Assembly (NCBI RefSeq): GCF_004115745.1
Contig: NZ_QXIL01000010.1
Span: forward strand, 1 to 64,000
Reading direction: 5' to 3'
From: Levilactobacillus suantsaii
GTDB taxonomy: Bacteria > Bacillota > Bacilli > Lactobacillales > Lactobacillaceae
Length of the DNA stretch: 64,000 nt
Shown: piece by piece, positions 44,824-54,338 of the stretch
Layout of the letters: every line of letters begins with the position of its first letter
How positions within the stretch are numbered: the stretch's first letter is position 1
Translations under genes and position numbers: made by a program
Notes under the pieces: generated by a model
The model's input: only the letters and a program-made list of their open reading frames with translations
Databases searched by the model: none
What the model was told of the DNA's origin: nothing

Positions 44824-46218
44824 TTACGCTTGCAAGTAGGTGTAGACTTGTTCACCCGCTTGCCGGCCAAAGACCACCGTTTCGGCGATGGAGTTCCCAC
44901 CGATCCGGTTGCTCCCGTGTAAGCCACCAGCAACTTCACCGGCCGCAAACAAGCCGTTAACCGGCGTGCCGTCAGCCTTCAAGACCTGGGTCTTAGGGTT
45001 AATCTTAATCCCACCCATGGTGTAATGAACGGCCGGGGCAATGTGAATGGCGAAGAACGGGCCAGCCGAGATGTCGCGGTCCATCCCCATGGTCCGGTTA
45101 AAGGCGGCGTCCTTTTGTTGGGCCACGTCTTGGTTCCAGGTAGCGACGGTCTGCGTCAAGGTATCGGCGTCGATGTCTAACGCCTTGGCTAAGTCGGCAA
45201 TGCTGTCACCGTGCTTGACCAAGCCAATGTGGTCGTAAAATTCAACGGCCTTGACCCGGGAACGAATGCCCGTGTCAAAAATCAGGTAAGCACTCTTAGC
45301 GGGTAACTTATCAATGGCGCCCGTCACGTTCTTCCGGGTATCCAGTTCGTTCACGAACCGCTTGCCGTCGGCGCCTACTAAGATGGCACCTTCGCCCCGC
45401 ACAGCTTCCCCAATCAGGTAAGCATGATCGGTATCTTGTTGGACGGTTGGGTGGACTTGAATCTGGTCCATGTCGACCAAATCAGCACCAGCGGCCGTGG
45501 CTAATTCAATCCCGTCACCGGTTGCACCAGGTTGGTTAGTCGTGTTGTAGCCGACCAAATCCTTGCGGTACTTGCCAATCAACTTCTGGTTGGCCCCGAA
45601 ACCGCCGGTGGCTAAGACCACGGCGTTGGCGTTGATGGTTTCGCCAGCCGCTTTTTCGGTCTTCACCGTAACGCCAGTCACCTTGTCGTCGTTGACGTTA
45701 AGACTTGTGACCGTGACGTTAGTAAAGACAGGAATCTTTTCGGCTTGGACCTGCTTCAATAACTCGGTGACCAGAAAGCCACCAATTGGGGCCATCGAAC
45801 TTGGCCGGTGGGTCCGCTTCTTCTGCATCCCCCCGGTGATGGTCAAGTCGTCCAAGATGATCCCGTGGTCGGCCAACCAGTCGATAGCCAAGGCACTGTG
45901 GCTGGTGAAGTACTTCAACATGTCAGGATCGTTCAACTTACCGCCACCCTTGTAGGTGTCGGCGTAGAACTCGTCGAAACTGTCGACCACGTGGTTGTGC
46001 AACTGGACGTTGGTCTCAGCGGCGTTCATTCCGGAAGAGGCCCGGTTGGTGTTACCCCCTAATTTTGGCATCTTTTCTAAGACGACCGGATGCAAGCCTA
46101 ATTCGTGAGCTTGTAAGGCGGCAACCAGGCCGGTCCCACCAGAACCAATGACAATCAGGTCATAGCGGTCTTGTAATTCTGCTAAATCGTTTGGAACAAA
46201 TTTAAACTTTTCTGCCAT
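44824..46218 (-). CDS. Fumarate reductase flavoprotein (soluble, FrdA-like)
   Basis: A 464-residue FAD protein of the flavocytochrome c/fumarate reductase group. Seen: LIVIGSGGTGLVAALQAHE (FAD loop, about 20-38), GGNTNRASSGMNA, TGGFGANQ, and the C-terminal GGLHGSNRIGGNSIAETVVFGR. There is no signal peptide, heme domain or membrane anchor, so it is a cytoplasmic enzyme that reduces fumarate to succinate with an unknown electron donor. ATG follows GAAAGGAAA. It lies downstream of fumC and upstream of citT, which fits succinate formation and export. Confidence 0.9.
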   Translation of the reverse strand: MAEKFKFVPNDLAELQDRYDLIVIGSGGTGLVAALQAHELGLHPVVLEKMPKLGGNTNRASSGMNAAETNVQLHNHVVDSFDEFYADTYKGGGKLNDPDMLKYFTSHSALAIDWLADHGIILDDLTITGGMQKKRTHRPSSMAPIGGFLVTELLKQVQAEKIPVFTNVTVTSLNVNDDKVTGVTVKTEKAAGETINANAVVLATGGFGANQKLIGKYRKDLVGYNTTNQPGATGDGIELATAAGADLVDMDQIQVHPTVQQDTDHAYLIGEAVRGEGAILVGADGKRFVNELDTRKNVTGAIDKLPAKSAYLIFDTGIRSRVKAVEFYDHIGLVKHGDSIADLAKALDIDADTLTQTVATWNQDVAQQKDAAFNRTMGMDRDISAGPFFAIHIAPAVHYTMGGIKINPKTQVLKADGTPVNGLFAAGEVAGGLHGSNRIGGNSIAETVVFGRQAGEQVYTYLQA

Positions 46219-46264
46219 GAGTGGTTTCCTTTCGTGTTACTTCATGCTTTTATCGTGATGACGG

Positions 46265-46290
46265 GAAACGGCACCATCACGTGCCGTTTC
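46265..46290. other. perfect hairpin between fumC and frdA
   Basis: Arms GAAACGGCAC and GTGCCGTTTC with a 6-base loop. No T tract follows, so it may adjust mRNA stability or partial termination between fumC and frdA. Confidence 0.5.
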
Positions 46291-46310
46291 GCCAAACTTA
46301 TTTACGTGCA

Positions 46311-46388
46311 TTACTCATCCAGGTTGGCTACCGCTGCCCCGAGGCTAGCCGCAGCACTGATCAGTAAGGTTACTGCTAACAGGGTCAT
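46311..46388 (-). CDS. Possible 25-residue hydrophobic peptide
   Basis: ATG at 46388 preceded by GAAGGGA opens a 25-residue frame beginning MTLLAVTLLISAAASLG and ending NLDE. It is too short for routine gene callers. It would form a single short helix. The position between fumC and frdA, with a ribosome site, makes it plausible, but nothing else supports it. Confidence 0.3.
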   Translation of the reverse strand: MTLLAVTLLISAAASLGAAVANLDE

Positions 46389-46410
46389 CAGGCGTCAATC
46401 CCTTCAAAAT

Positions 46411-47793
46411 TTACCGGTCGATGTTGGTCATCTTCAACGGGTCGACCCACTTGTCAAAGTCTTCAGCGGAGACCTTACCGGATTTAACGGCAGCTTCCTT
46501 CAACGTTGACCCGGCTTTATCAGCCGCTTGGGCAATCTTCGCACTATCATGGTAACCGATGTGCGGAGATAAGGCCGTGACCGTCATCAAGGAGTTGTCG
46601 ACTAATTCCGTCATCCGCTTCTGGTTGACCGTCATGCCATGGATCATCTTGTCGGCAAAGCCCATCATGGTCCCGCGTAAGAGTTCGGCGGATTCCAAAA
46701 AGGCGTCGATCAAGACTGGCTTGTAAACGTTCATTTCAAAGTTCCCTTGAGATGAAGCGACCGTAACCGTGACGTCGTTCCCCATCACACGAGCCGCTGC
46801 CATGGTGATGGCTTCAGCTTGGGTTGGGTTGACCTTGCCGGGCATGATGGATGACCCTGGTTCGTTAGCCGGAATGTTCAATTCATCGTAAGCCGCCCGA
46901 GGACCAGAAGCGAGGAACCGCACGTCGTTAGCAATCTTCATCAAATCAGCCGCTAAGGTCTTCATCGCGCCGTGAACCACGTCCAAACCAGAGTGATGAG
47001 CTAAGCCATAGAACTTATTGGTCTTTGCCGTGAACTTTGGCCCGTAGACCTTGCTCATCTTCTTAGCGATTTCTTCGGCAAAACCAGGTGCGGCGTTCAA
47101 GCCGGTCCCGACAGCGGTTCCGCCCATCGCGAATTCGAGTAAGGTTGGATCTAAAGACTTCAAGTAGTCCAAATCATGTTGGATGGCACTGGCCCAGCCG
47201 CTAACTTCTTGGCCAAAGGTCAATGGCGTCGCATCTTGCAAGTGGGTCCGGCCAATCTTGACCACGCGCCAGTATTCTTTTTGCTTAGCGGTCAATTCAT
47301 CGATTAAGTGTTGGGCAGCCGCTTCTAGTTTTTGGACTGCGACACTAGCCGTGATGTTCATGGCCGTTGGGAAAATATCGTTGGAGCTTTGACCATGGTT
47401 GACATCATCGTTGGGCAAAACTTCGATATCTGGGTTCAATTGCATCGCTTTGTTAGCGACAACTTCGTTGGTGTTCATGTTGGTTTGAGTTCCGGAACCC
47501 GTTTGGTAAACACGGAGTGGGAAGTCCTTGCGCAGGTCTTCGTCGCTCAACGCCAAGAGTTCATCAATCGCCTTTTGAATCAGGGCACCCTTTTCGGCGG
47601 AAATCTCGCCTAAATCTTGGTTTGATTCTGCAGCGGCTTTCTTAATCTGTAGTAATGCCCGAATAATTGCGATTGGCATGAACTGACCGGTTGGGAAGTT
47701 GTTCCGGCTCCGTTCCGTTTGGGGACCCCAAAGTGCGGTGCTAGGAATCTTAACGTCGCCTAAGGTATCTGCTTCAATACGATAATCTGCCAT
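46411..47793 (-). CDS. fumC: Fumarase class II
   Basis: Interconverts malate and fumarate. The 460 residues match the family. The signature GSSIMPGKVNP is present, as are SGSGTQTNMNTNEV and HGQSSNDIFPTAMN. An upstream in-frame start at 47808 is possible, but ATG 47793 follows TTGGAGGA. First gene of fumC-frdA; with the citrate genes it provides the malate to fumarate step. Two cre boxes lie upstream. Confidence 0.96.
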   Translation of the reverse strand: MADYRIEADTLGDVKIPSTALWGPQTERSRNNFPTGQFMPIAIIRALLQIKKAAAESNQDLGEISAEKGALIQKAIDELLALSDEDLRKDFPLRVYQTGSGTQTNMNTNEVVANKAMQLNPDIEVLPNDDVNHGQSSNDIFPTAMNITASVAVQKLEAAAQHLIDELTAKQKEYWRVVKIGRTHLQDATPLTFGQEVSGWASAIQHDLDYLKSLDPTLLEFAMGGTAVGTGLNAAPGFAEEIAKKMSKVYGPKFTAKTNKFYGLAHHSGLDVVHGAMKTLAADLMKIANDVRFLASGPRAAYDELNIPANEPGSSIMPGKVNPTQAEAITMAAARVMGNDVTVTVASSQGNFEMNVYKPVLIDAFLESAELLRGTMMGFADKMIHGMTVNQKRMTELVDNSLMTVTALSPHIGYHDSAKIAQAADKAGSTLKEAAVKSGKVSAEDFDKWVDPLKMTNIDR

Positions 47794-48065
47794 GGTAAAT
47801 TCCTCCAACTTTTTTGTGATATGAATAACATTTAACTTAAAAAACTAACGAGGGAATATCTGAAAATCATGAAAATTCCCCCGTGACTTTACGAACAACC
47901 TTAGAATAGCTGGAATTTTTGGCTATAGTCAAACCCTATTGGGGGTATAAAAAAGATTAATGGTTGCCTGAATAGGTCTTCACAATCCCAATAGTACAAG
48001 GTTTCACAAATTCACAAGAAAGCGCTAAAACGAAAACCTGCGTTTGCAAAATAAAAAGTTTTATT
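47794..48065 (-). promoter_or_regulatory. fumC promoter and upstream region
   Basis: A leftward promoter: -35 TTGACT (47932-47927), an 18-base spacer, -10 TATTCT (47908-47903). A cre-like box AGAAAGCGCTAAAA at 48017-48030 (12 of 14) and a perfect cre at 48066-48079 lie upstream. The rest of the 516-base gap, 48080-48253, shows no gene or clear element; its open frames lack ribosome sites. Confidence 0.55.
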
Positions 48066-48079
48066 TGTAAGCGTTTGCA
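48066..48079. promoter_or_regulatory. perfect cre box
   Basis: TGTAAGCGTTTGCA fits TGWAARCGYTWNCA at every position. It sits about 135 bases upstream of the fumC -35, further than a simple repression site, so it could act in activation, by looping with the second box, or on an unseen promoter. Confidence 0.65.
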
Positions 48080-48253
48080 TTATCATCTAACGCTTTGCCG
48101 TTCAAAAATGCCTCACAAAAGAACCCGTTCACGGCGCATACCACCCCCGCTAGGCCCCAGTCTAAGGCCGGCCTGGCTTTGTCGGATCAGTCGAGCTCAC
48201 TCCCCAATCGTTGCGCGGCTTCCCTATCCGAACCAAGACAATCACCTGGACAG

Positions 48254-48289
48254 CAAAAAAGGATCCCGGGGATTGGTTCCCGAGATCCT
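48254..48289 (-). terminator. terminator after RibF-like gene
   Basis: On the minus strand AGGATCTCGGG pairs with CCCGGGATCCT and is followed by TTTTTT. Confidence 0.85.
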
Positions 48290-48309
48290 AGTATGACTGT
48301 AACCTTGGT

Positions 48310-49167
48310 TTATATGGCCCATGCGGCGATGACTGGGCGTTGACCGTGACGCCAGGGACGCCACGGCAACGACTGTCCCAAGATAGCCACCTCACCAGCC
48401 TGCGTCGCCACCCGCAATTGCGGGGCAGTGACCCGAACGACCGTGGGCGTCAACATCAACGTTGCCGGGTAAATTCCCTGTGCCGTCTTGACCTGACACC
48501 GGTAAGTCCCGAACGGTGGCCGTTGCTGGAGACGACTGGCGAGTTTGAAGCAAAACTGGTTGCCACTCACGGGCACCAGTTGCCCAGCCAAGGCGTACGG
48601 GTGACCTAACAGGGCGTTGGCCCGTTGCACGTGCCCCACCCGAATCAGATGACGAATGGCCGTCGACCCGATTTTCCGGTGTTCAGCATCGTGTTCGGCC
48701 ACCACCGTGGTGGTAAAGCGATTGTGGCTGTATTGCGCCATTTGGGAGAGCAGGGTGTGCCCGCCCCGCCCAAAGGTGTAGTCGAAGCCCCCGACCACTC
48801 CACAGACGTTGAGGCCTAACAAATAGGTGTCCACGAAGTCCTGTGGAGAAATCGCCGCAAAGTCACGGGTAAAGTCGACCAAGTAGACCAGATCGACCTG
48901 GTTTTTTTGCAATAGCGCCACTTTTTGACTGATGGTATTCAAATACCGAAAGTCCGTTGTGGGTTGGGTCTCAAAGACCCGGGAGGCGTGGCGGCTAAAG
49001 GTCATCACGGCTAATGGGACTTGCCGGTCGTTAGCAATCTGCCGGGCACGCGCCAAGACCGCCTGATGACCGCGATGGACGCCGTCAAAGAACCCCAACG
49101 CCATCACCACGGGCGTCTTAGGATGCACCTGTCGAATTGTTTTGGTGTTCAGTCGAATGACCTGCAT
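48310..49167 (-). CDS. RibF-like FAD synthetase with degenerate riboflavin kinase half
   Basis: Usual RibF proteins have an FMN adenylyltransferase domain followed by riboflavin kinase. In these 285 residues the first domain is intact (ALGFFDGVHRGHQAVL at about 23-38; SSTAIR-like GSTAIRHLIRVGHVQRANALLGHPY near 165-190). The kinase half lacks its core GRxLGFPTAN motif and the usual NIGxRPTF, and its sequence is short and divergent. So it may make FAD from FMN, or bind flavin without kinase activity. It lies between two FAD enzymes, Pox and FrdA. ATG follows AGGAGGGA. Confidence 0.8.
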   Translation of the reverse strand: MQVIRLNTKTIRQVHPKTPVVMALGFFDGVHRGHQAVLARARQIANDRQVPLAVMTFSRHASRVFETQPTTDFRYLNTISQKVALLQKNQVDLVYLVDFTRDFAAISPQDFVDTYLLGLNVCGVVGGFDYTFGRGGHTLLSQMAQYSHNRFTTTVVAEHDAEHRKIGSTAIRHLIRVGHVQRANALLGHPYALAGQLVPVSGNQFCFKLASRLQQRPPFGTYRCQVKTAQGIYPATLMLTPTVVRVTAPQLRVATQAGEVAILGQSLPWRPWRHGQRPVIAAWAI

Positions 49168-49197
49168 GCCGCTCCCTCCTAAATCTGTTTAACAACA

Positions 49198-49223
49198 AAG
49201 GGAGATATCGAAATATCTCCCTT
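49198..49223. terminator. terminator after pox
   Basis: Arms AAGGGAGATAT and ATATCTCCCTT with a 4-base loop. The minus-strand side continues TTGTTGTTAAAC, a weak T tract, so read-through into the RibF-like gene is possible. Confidence 0.7.
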
Positions 49224-49245
49224 CGTCAATCTCACCATATTTACG

Positions 49246-50994
49246 TTACTTTTGAGCTTCTTTTAAGAAGTAACTAAATGGCTTTAAGTCTTGTGCTTGG
49301 TACTTCTTGACGAATTCGTCGATCTTGTCTTGGTCTTGCCATGATGGGTCGATAAACATGTGTTCCGTGGTCAATGGCATCTCGTGAGTCAACTTCACAT
49401 CGATCAAGACTGGCTTGTCGGTCTTTTGCGCAGCATCGATAGCCTTTTGGAATTCAGCCTTAGTCGTTGCGGTGTAAGCTTCGGCACCCATCCCTTTAGC
49501 GGCAGTTGCCCAGTCAGTGGCTGGCAAATCAACCCCGGATAATGGTTGGTGACTGTCATCGGTCTGTTCAGCTTCGATAAAGCCTAAGGTTTCGTTGCTG
49601 AAGACCACGTTGATTACGTGCAAGTTGTACTTAACTTGGGTTAAGATTTCTTCCATCAACATGGCGAAACCACCATCACCACTCAAGCTGTAAACATCAC
49701 GGTCGGGGTAAGCAATCTTGGCTGCGATGGAAGCTGGTAAACCAAAGCCCATCGTGGCGTACTTCCCAGAGGTAACCCACTTCTGGTCACCGTGCATGTC
49801 AATCAGACGTTCAAAGTTGATGTTGACGTTCCCAACATCGACGCCGAAGACGGCCTTGTCACTAGCAGTCTTGTTCAAAACGTCAAAGATTGGTTCAGGG
49901 CGAACTGGCATTTCATCGCTGTCTTTGAAGCTATCTTGCCAGTCAGTCCAGTTCTTCTTATCAGCTAATGAAGCGTTGTAGAAGGCTGAAGCTTCGCGAG
50001 CGTCACCGGCATCGATGATGGCCCGTAAGGCCTTCTTCGAATCAGCCAGCATTGGCAAATCAGCATGACGCCGCTTGCCTAACTTTTCGCTTTCAATATC
50101 GATTTGAATGACCTTCGCCTTACGGTTGAAGAGGAAGATACTGAATGGGACATCGTTCCCAACCCAAACAATCAGGTCGGTGGAGAAGCCAATTTCAGCC
50201 CCTGGCTTTGGTGCAACCCGACCAGTTGACCCTAAGTAAGCTGGGTAGGATTCGTCGAGGATGCCCTTAGCTAAGACGGAAGAAATCAGTGGCATCTTGA
50301 ACTTTTCGGAAGCTTCCTTTAATTCATCGGCAGCGTCCTTGGCCCCAATCCCGAAGTAGATCATTGGGGACTTAGCGTCCTTGATCATTTGAGCAGCCTT
50401 CTTAACACTGGCTGGTTCTGGATCTGGGTAAACGGGTTCAACGTGCGTATTCGCAGAGGAAACGTAGTTGTCGTCAATTTCAGCCCAACCGAAGTCCTTC
50501 GGGATGGTCAAAACGGCAACACCCTTCTTTTGGTAAGCTTGCTTGATGGCTTCATCAGTCATCCGTGGTAAGCTTTCGGCAGTCATGGCCGTCCGGTTCC
50601 AAACCGAAACGTCGTCGAAGATTGGTTCTTCGTTCATGGCTTGGAAGAAGTCCATGTTCATCCGGTTCGTTGGCACTTGCGCAACAATCGCCAAAACTGG
50701 TGTGTTGTCAGTCTTAGCATCGTACAACCCGTTTAACAGGTGAACGGCACCAGGACCAGCAGACCCGAAGCAAACCCCGATTTTACCCGTCAACTTGGAA
50801 TCAGCAGTGGCGGCAATGGCGCCAGCTTCTTCATGACGAACCTGGATAAACTTCAAGGTATCCTTTTGGTTATGCAAAGCGTTCATCGTAGAATCGAACG
50901 ACCCACCAGGATAACCGTAAATGTGATCGACACCCCAGTCTTGAATAACCTTTAAGACAGCATCGGAACCGCTAATTTTTTCTGGCATCTTCAT
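49246..50994 (-). CDS. pox: Pyruvate oxidase
   Basis: Oxidises pyruvate with phosphate and O2 to acetyl phosphate, CO2 and H2O2, using ThDP and FAD. The 582 residues show the ThDP family layout: VDHIYGYPGGSFDSTMNAL, RHEEAGA with the catalytic Glu (about 57-63), a central FAD domain, and the ThDP motif GDGGFAM...FSNETLG at the C-terminus. The frame is open to 51144, but the ATG at 50994 follows AAGGAGA (a second Met two codons later is also possible). It would pull pyruvate from the Mae branch to acetyl phosphate. A cre box overlaps its predicted start point. Confidence 0.93.
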   Translation of the reverse strand: MKMPEKISGSDAVLKVIQDWGVDHIYGYPGGSFDSTMNALHNQKDTLKFIQVRHEEAGAIAATADSKLTGKIGVCFGSAGPGAVHLLNGLYDAKTDNTPVLAIVAQVPTNRMNMDFFQAMNEEPIFDDVSVWNRTAMTAESLPRMTDEAIKQAYQKKGVAVLTIPKDFGWAEIDDNYVSSANTHVEPVYPDPEPASVKKAAQMIKDAKSPMIYFGIGAKDAADELKEASEKFKMPLISSVLAKGILDESYPAYLGSTGRVAPKPGAEIGFSTDLIVWVGNDVPFSIFLFNRKAKVIQIDIESEKLGKRRHADLPMLADSKKALRAIIDAGDAREASAFYNASLADKKNWTDWQDSFKDSDEMPVRPEPIFDVLNKTASDKAVFGVDVGNVNINFERLIDMHGDQKWVTSGKYATMGFGLPASIAAKIAYPDRDVYSLSGDGGFAMLMEEILTQVKYNLHVINVVFSNETLGFIEAEQTDDSHQPLSGVDLPATDWATAAKGMGAEAYTATTKAEFQKAIDAAQKTDKPVLIDVKLTHEMPLTTEHMFIDPSWQDQDKIDEFVKKYQAQDLKPFSYFLKEAQK

Positions 50995-51101
50995 ATCTCT
51001 CCTTATTATCACCGTTACCCACACCCGCCTGCTACAAGTTTTGGATGGTGTCTTGTTCGGGGGTGAAAAGCTAACGGCTGTCACTTGATTACAAACACAT
51101 G

Positions 51102-51115
51102 TTAAAGCGCTTTCA
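51102..51115. promoter_or_regulatory. cre box at pox start point
   Basis: On the minus strand TGAAAGCGCTTTAA matches the cre consensus at 13 of 14 positions. It lies 3 bases downstream of the TATAAT, over the expected transcription start, a classic position for CcpA repression of pox. Confidence 0.7.
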
Positions 51116-51138
51116 GGATTATAGTCAAACTTTGTGTG

Positions 51139-51161
51139 CCACATAAGTAGGACTTATGTGG
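51139..51161. promoter_or_regulatory. perfect palindrome, LysR-type box
   Basis: Arms CCACATAAGT (51139-51148) and ACTTATGTGG (51152-51161) are separated by AGG. Inside is ATAA-N7-TTAT, which satisfies the T-N11-A form of LysR-family boxes. It overlaps the -35 region of pox, and two LysR genes are nearby. Confidence 0.6.
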
Positions 51162-51340
51162 TTGCCGTGACAACGGTTACAACTGTGTAATCCTTAACAT
51201 GATTGCCCTTACAAAAAAATTTTTATTTTTTTCAACACTTTTTTTATAATTAAATGCCGACCGTCAACAAGCTTAGTAGTTCAGTGATAAATGCTTAATT
51301 CTCGGCATTCGTAGCCGTTTTCCCGCCTAGCAAGCCCACT

Positions 51341-51370
51341 AAAAAGCCCCCGGTGACCGCACCAGGGGCT
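51341..51370 (-). terminator. terminator after second lysR
   Basis: On the minus strand AGCCCCTGGTG and CACCGGGGGCT form the stem, followed by TTTT. Confidence 0.88.
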
Positions 51371-51378
51371 TATAAGTT

Positions 51379-52296
51379 TTAATTATTTGTATTGGAAATG
51401 GGCACTTGGGGGTCCGGAATCTGCATACGCGTCAATAATCTGATGAAGGCCGTTTCCTCCGGCGTCATCACGTACCCCTTCCGGTAGGCGATCGACACGT
51501 TGAAGCGGTCCATCAGCTGGTCAGTAATCTTCAACCCGACCACCCCGTCGATGGTGCTCACAGCATCTTGGACCAGAAAGCCTAGGCCCAGGTTCTCGCG
51601 CACGATACTCTTGAGCCAGGCAATGTCCGGAGTGCGGTAGATAATGTTCGGCGTGATCCCCGCGGCCTTACAGTAGGCCCGAAAGGCTTCGGGATGAACG
51701 AACTTGCCATCCAGGCCGATAAAGGGTTGGTCGCCCAGTTCCTTGAACCCAATTGAGGTCCGTTTGGCCAGCGGGTTGGCCGGACTCACGATGACATTGA
51801 ATGGCCGGGCCCCTAACGAAATAGCCTCGATGCCCTGATGATGCAGGGGCCGCGGGGATCCAATCAAGGCAATGTCGATGTCACCACGGACCAGGTTGGT
51901 CAGAATCTGCGCCGAGCCATTCTCCACGATTTTGATCTGGTTCAACCACCCGCGCTTCAACAGCGCCGCGGCGACCTGGGGAAAGTACAGGGCCCCGATG
52001 ACCGGCGGCAGGCCGAAGCGAATCTGCCGTTGCTGGGAGAATTCAATCTCGCGGTGCGCTAGCGAGATACTGTTTTGAATCGCCTGCGCGCTCTGATACA
52101 GCAGCATTCCCGCCCGGGTGATCACGGTCTGGTGGTGAATGCGATCCTGCTTGACCAACGTTGCGCCAAATTCACGTTCCAAGCGCTTAATGGCCTGACT
52201 CACAGCGGGTTGAGACACTTCGAAGCGTTCCGCCACGTAAGTATAATTTTTATATTGTACAATGGCCCGAAAAAAGGCCAAGTCACGGGTATTCAC
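51379..52296 (-). CDS. LysR-family regulator (second of two paralogues)
   Basis: A 305-residue LysR-type regulator with helix-turn-helix FEVSQPAVSQAIKRLEREF (about 26-44) and effector domain. It is a close paralogue of the LysR after citF. It starts with GTG, preceded by AGAAGGA. It lies between pox and the LDH-family gene on the same strand and has its own terminator, so pox, LDH or the citrate genes are possible targets. MleR-type activators of malate use are the best known relatives; the ligand here is not known. Confidence 0.9.
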   Translation of the reverse strand: MNTRDLAFFRAIVQYKNYTYVAERFEVSQPAVSQAIKRLEREFGATLVKQDRIHHQTVITRAGMLLYQSAQAIQNSISLAHREIEFSQQRQIRFGLPPVIGALYFPQVAAALLKRGWLNQIKIVENGSAQILTNLVRGDIDIALIGSPRPLHHQGIEAISLGARPFNVIVSPANPLAKRTSIGFKELGDQPFIGLDGKFVHPEAFRAYCKAAGITPNIIYRTPDIAWLKSIVRENLGLGFLVQDAVSTIDGVVGLKITDQLMDRFNVSIAYRKGYVMTPEETAFIRLLTRMQIPDPQVPISNTNN

Positions 52297-52426
52297 CGGC
52301 TATCATCCTTCTGTTTTGGAATTGGACCCAACATCAATGACCCCCACACCAGCTGCGCCCTAGTACCGTTATATCATATTATCCGTAGTTGCCCCACTGA
52401 TTTCTCCGGGAGGCTCCCCCACAGTA

Positions 52427-52457
52427 CAAAAAAGACCCGAAAAATTTTCGAGTCCTT
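52427..52457 (-). terminator. terminator after LDH-family gene
   Basis: On the minus strand AAGGACTCGAAAA pairs imperfectly with TTTTCGGGTCTT and is followed by TTTT. Confidence 0.75.
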
Positions 52458-52480
52458 CCATAAATTCCTGATTCAACTGC

Positions 52481-53467
<987 letters not shown>

Positions 53468-53528
53468 CTAGTAGCGGGTAGTGTCACCTACCCCATTTCA
53501 TTTTTGTTCGTGTCGTAAAGTCACTTTT

Positions 53529-53556
53529 ATCATAACACGGTTTTTAAAAAATGCAA
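53529..53556 (-). promoter_or_regulatory. promoter of LDH-family gene
   Basis: On the minus strand TTGCAT (53556-53551), a 16-base spacer and TATGAT (53534-53529). A GGGTAG/CTACCC hairpin (53476-53493) follows in the leader ahead of the ribosome site. Confidence 0.55.
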
Positions 53557-53654
53557 TTTTTCGCCATAATTTTTAAAAATAAAAATCGGCTTCCCCAAAA
53601 CTTCACAAGTCGATACCACCCAAAATGAAAACGCCTGGCCGAGTCCCTGGAAAC

Positions 53655-54251
53655 TTACAACACACTCAACGCGGCAGTCAGTCCCTTCACCGCTTCGGTC
53701 AAGGCCAAACTAGGAACCCCTGGCCGGTCGACCACCTGGCTGGGGAGGTAGGGAATGTGGATGAAACCGGCTTTGAGCGTCGAAAATTCAGTTGCCCGTT
53801 GATACTGAACCTGATACATCAGGTGGTTGCACACGAAGATCCCCGCCGTGGTCGACAGTTGCGCCGGGACGCCAGCTTGCCGGATTGCCGTTCGCATGGC
53901 TTTGACCGGCAACTGGGTGAAGTAGGCGGTCGCCCCCGCCAGCTGAATCGGCTGGTCGTGCGGGGCTTGGCCCGCGTTGTCGGCGATGCGCGCGTCATCC
54001 AAATTAATCGCCACCCGTTCTAGGGACAGCGCTGACCTTCCGCCAGCTTGGCCCACGCTAACAACGACGTCCGGGCGCTCCCGCTGAATGGCAGCGTGGA
54101 CGATAGCCGCCGAGCGGTTAAAAATAGTCGGCACCTGTAACGAAACGATGGTCGCCCGTCCAAGCTGTTGCGGTAAGCGGGAAACGGCCTCCCAGGCGGG
54201 ATTTTGTTGTGCGCCAGCAAACGGATCAAACCCAGTCACTAAAATCTTCAT
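53655..54251 (-). CDS. pcp: Pyroglutamyl peptidase I
   Basis: Removes N-terminal pyroglutamate from peptides in the cytoplasm. The 198 residues begin [21 protein letters not shown], the usual N-terminus. The catalytic Glu, Cys and His are indicated by [24 protein letters not shown] and [13 protein letters not shown] follows AAGGAGTG. Leftward, with the LDH-family gene downstream on the same strand after its own promoter. Confidence 0.95.
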   Translation of the reverse strand: MKILVTGFDPFAGAQQNPAWEAVSRLPQQLGRATIVSLQVPTIFNRSAAIVHAAIQRERPDVVVSVGQAGGRSALSLERVAINLDDARIADNAGQAPHDQPIQLAGATAYFTQLPVKAMRTAIRQAGVPAQLSTTAGIFVCNHLMYQVQYQRATEFSTLKAGFIHIPYLPSQVVDRPGVPSLALTEAVKGLTAALSVL

Positions 54252-54338
54252 TCGCCATCACTCCTTAAAATTGTTCCCTATTATAGTCATTTCCCAGCGA
54301 AAAACTAGTCAAAAATCGTCCAATTTGGTGAGAAAATT

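Larger units (their letters stand above)
50995..51378 (-). promoter_or_regulatory. pox upstream region
   Basis: A leftward -10 TATAAT lies at 51123-51118 with only a weak -35 (TTATGT). The gap also holds a cre box (51102-51115), a palindrome (51139-51161), an AT-rich segment with a second possible promoter near 51240-51275, and an inverted repeat AATGCCGA/TCGGCATT (51253-51260 and 51302-51309). No gene is visible in these 384 bases. Confidence 0.5.

Noticed and set aside
48075-48343. Two plus-strand open frames in the gap between fumC and the RibF-like gene
   Set aside because: Pro/Arg/Ser-rich accidental wording, no ribosome site, and they run through the RibF terminator.
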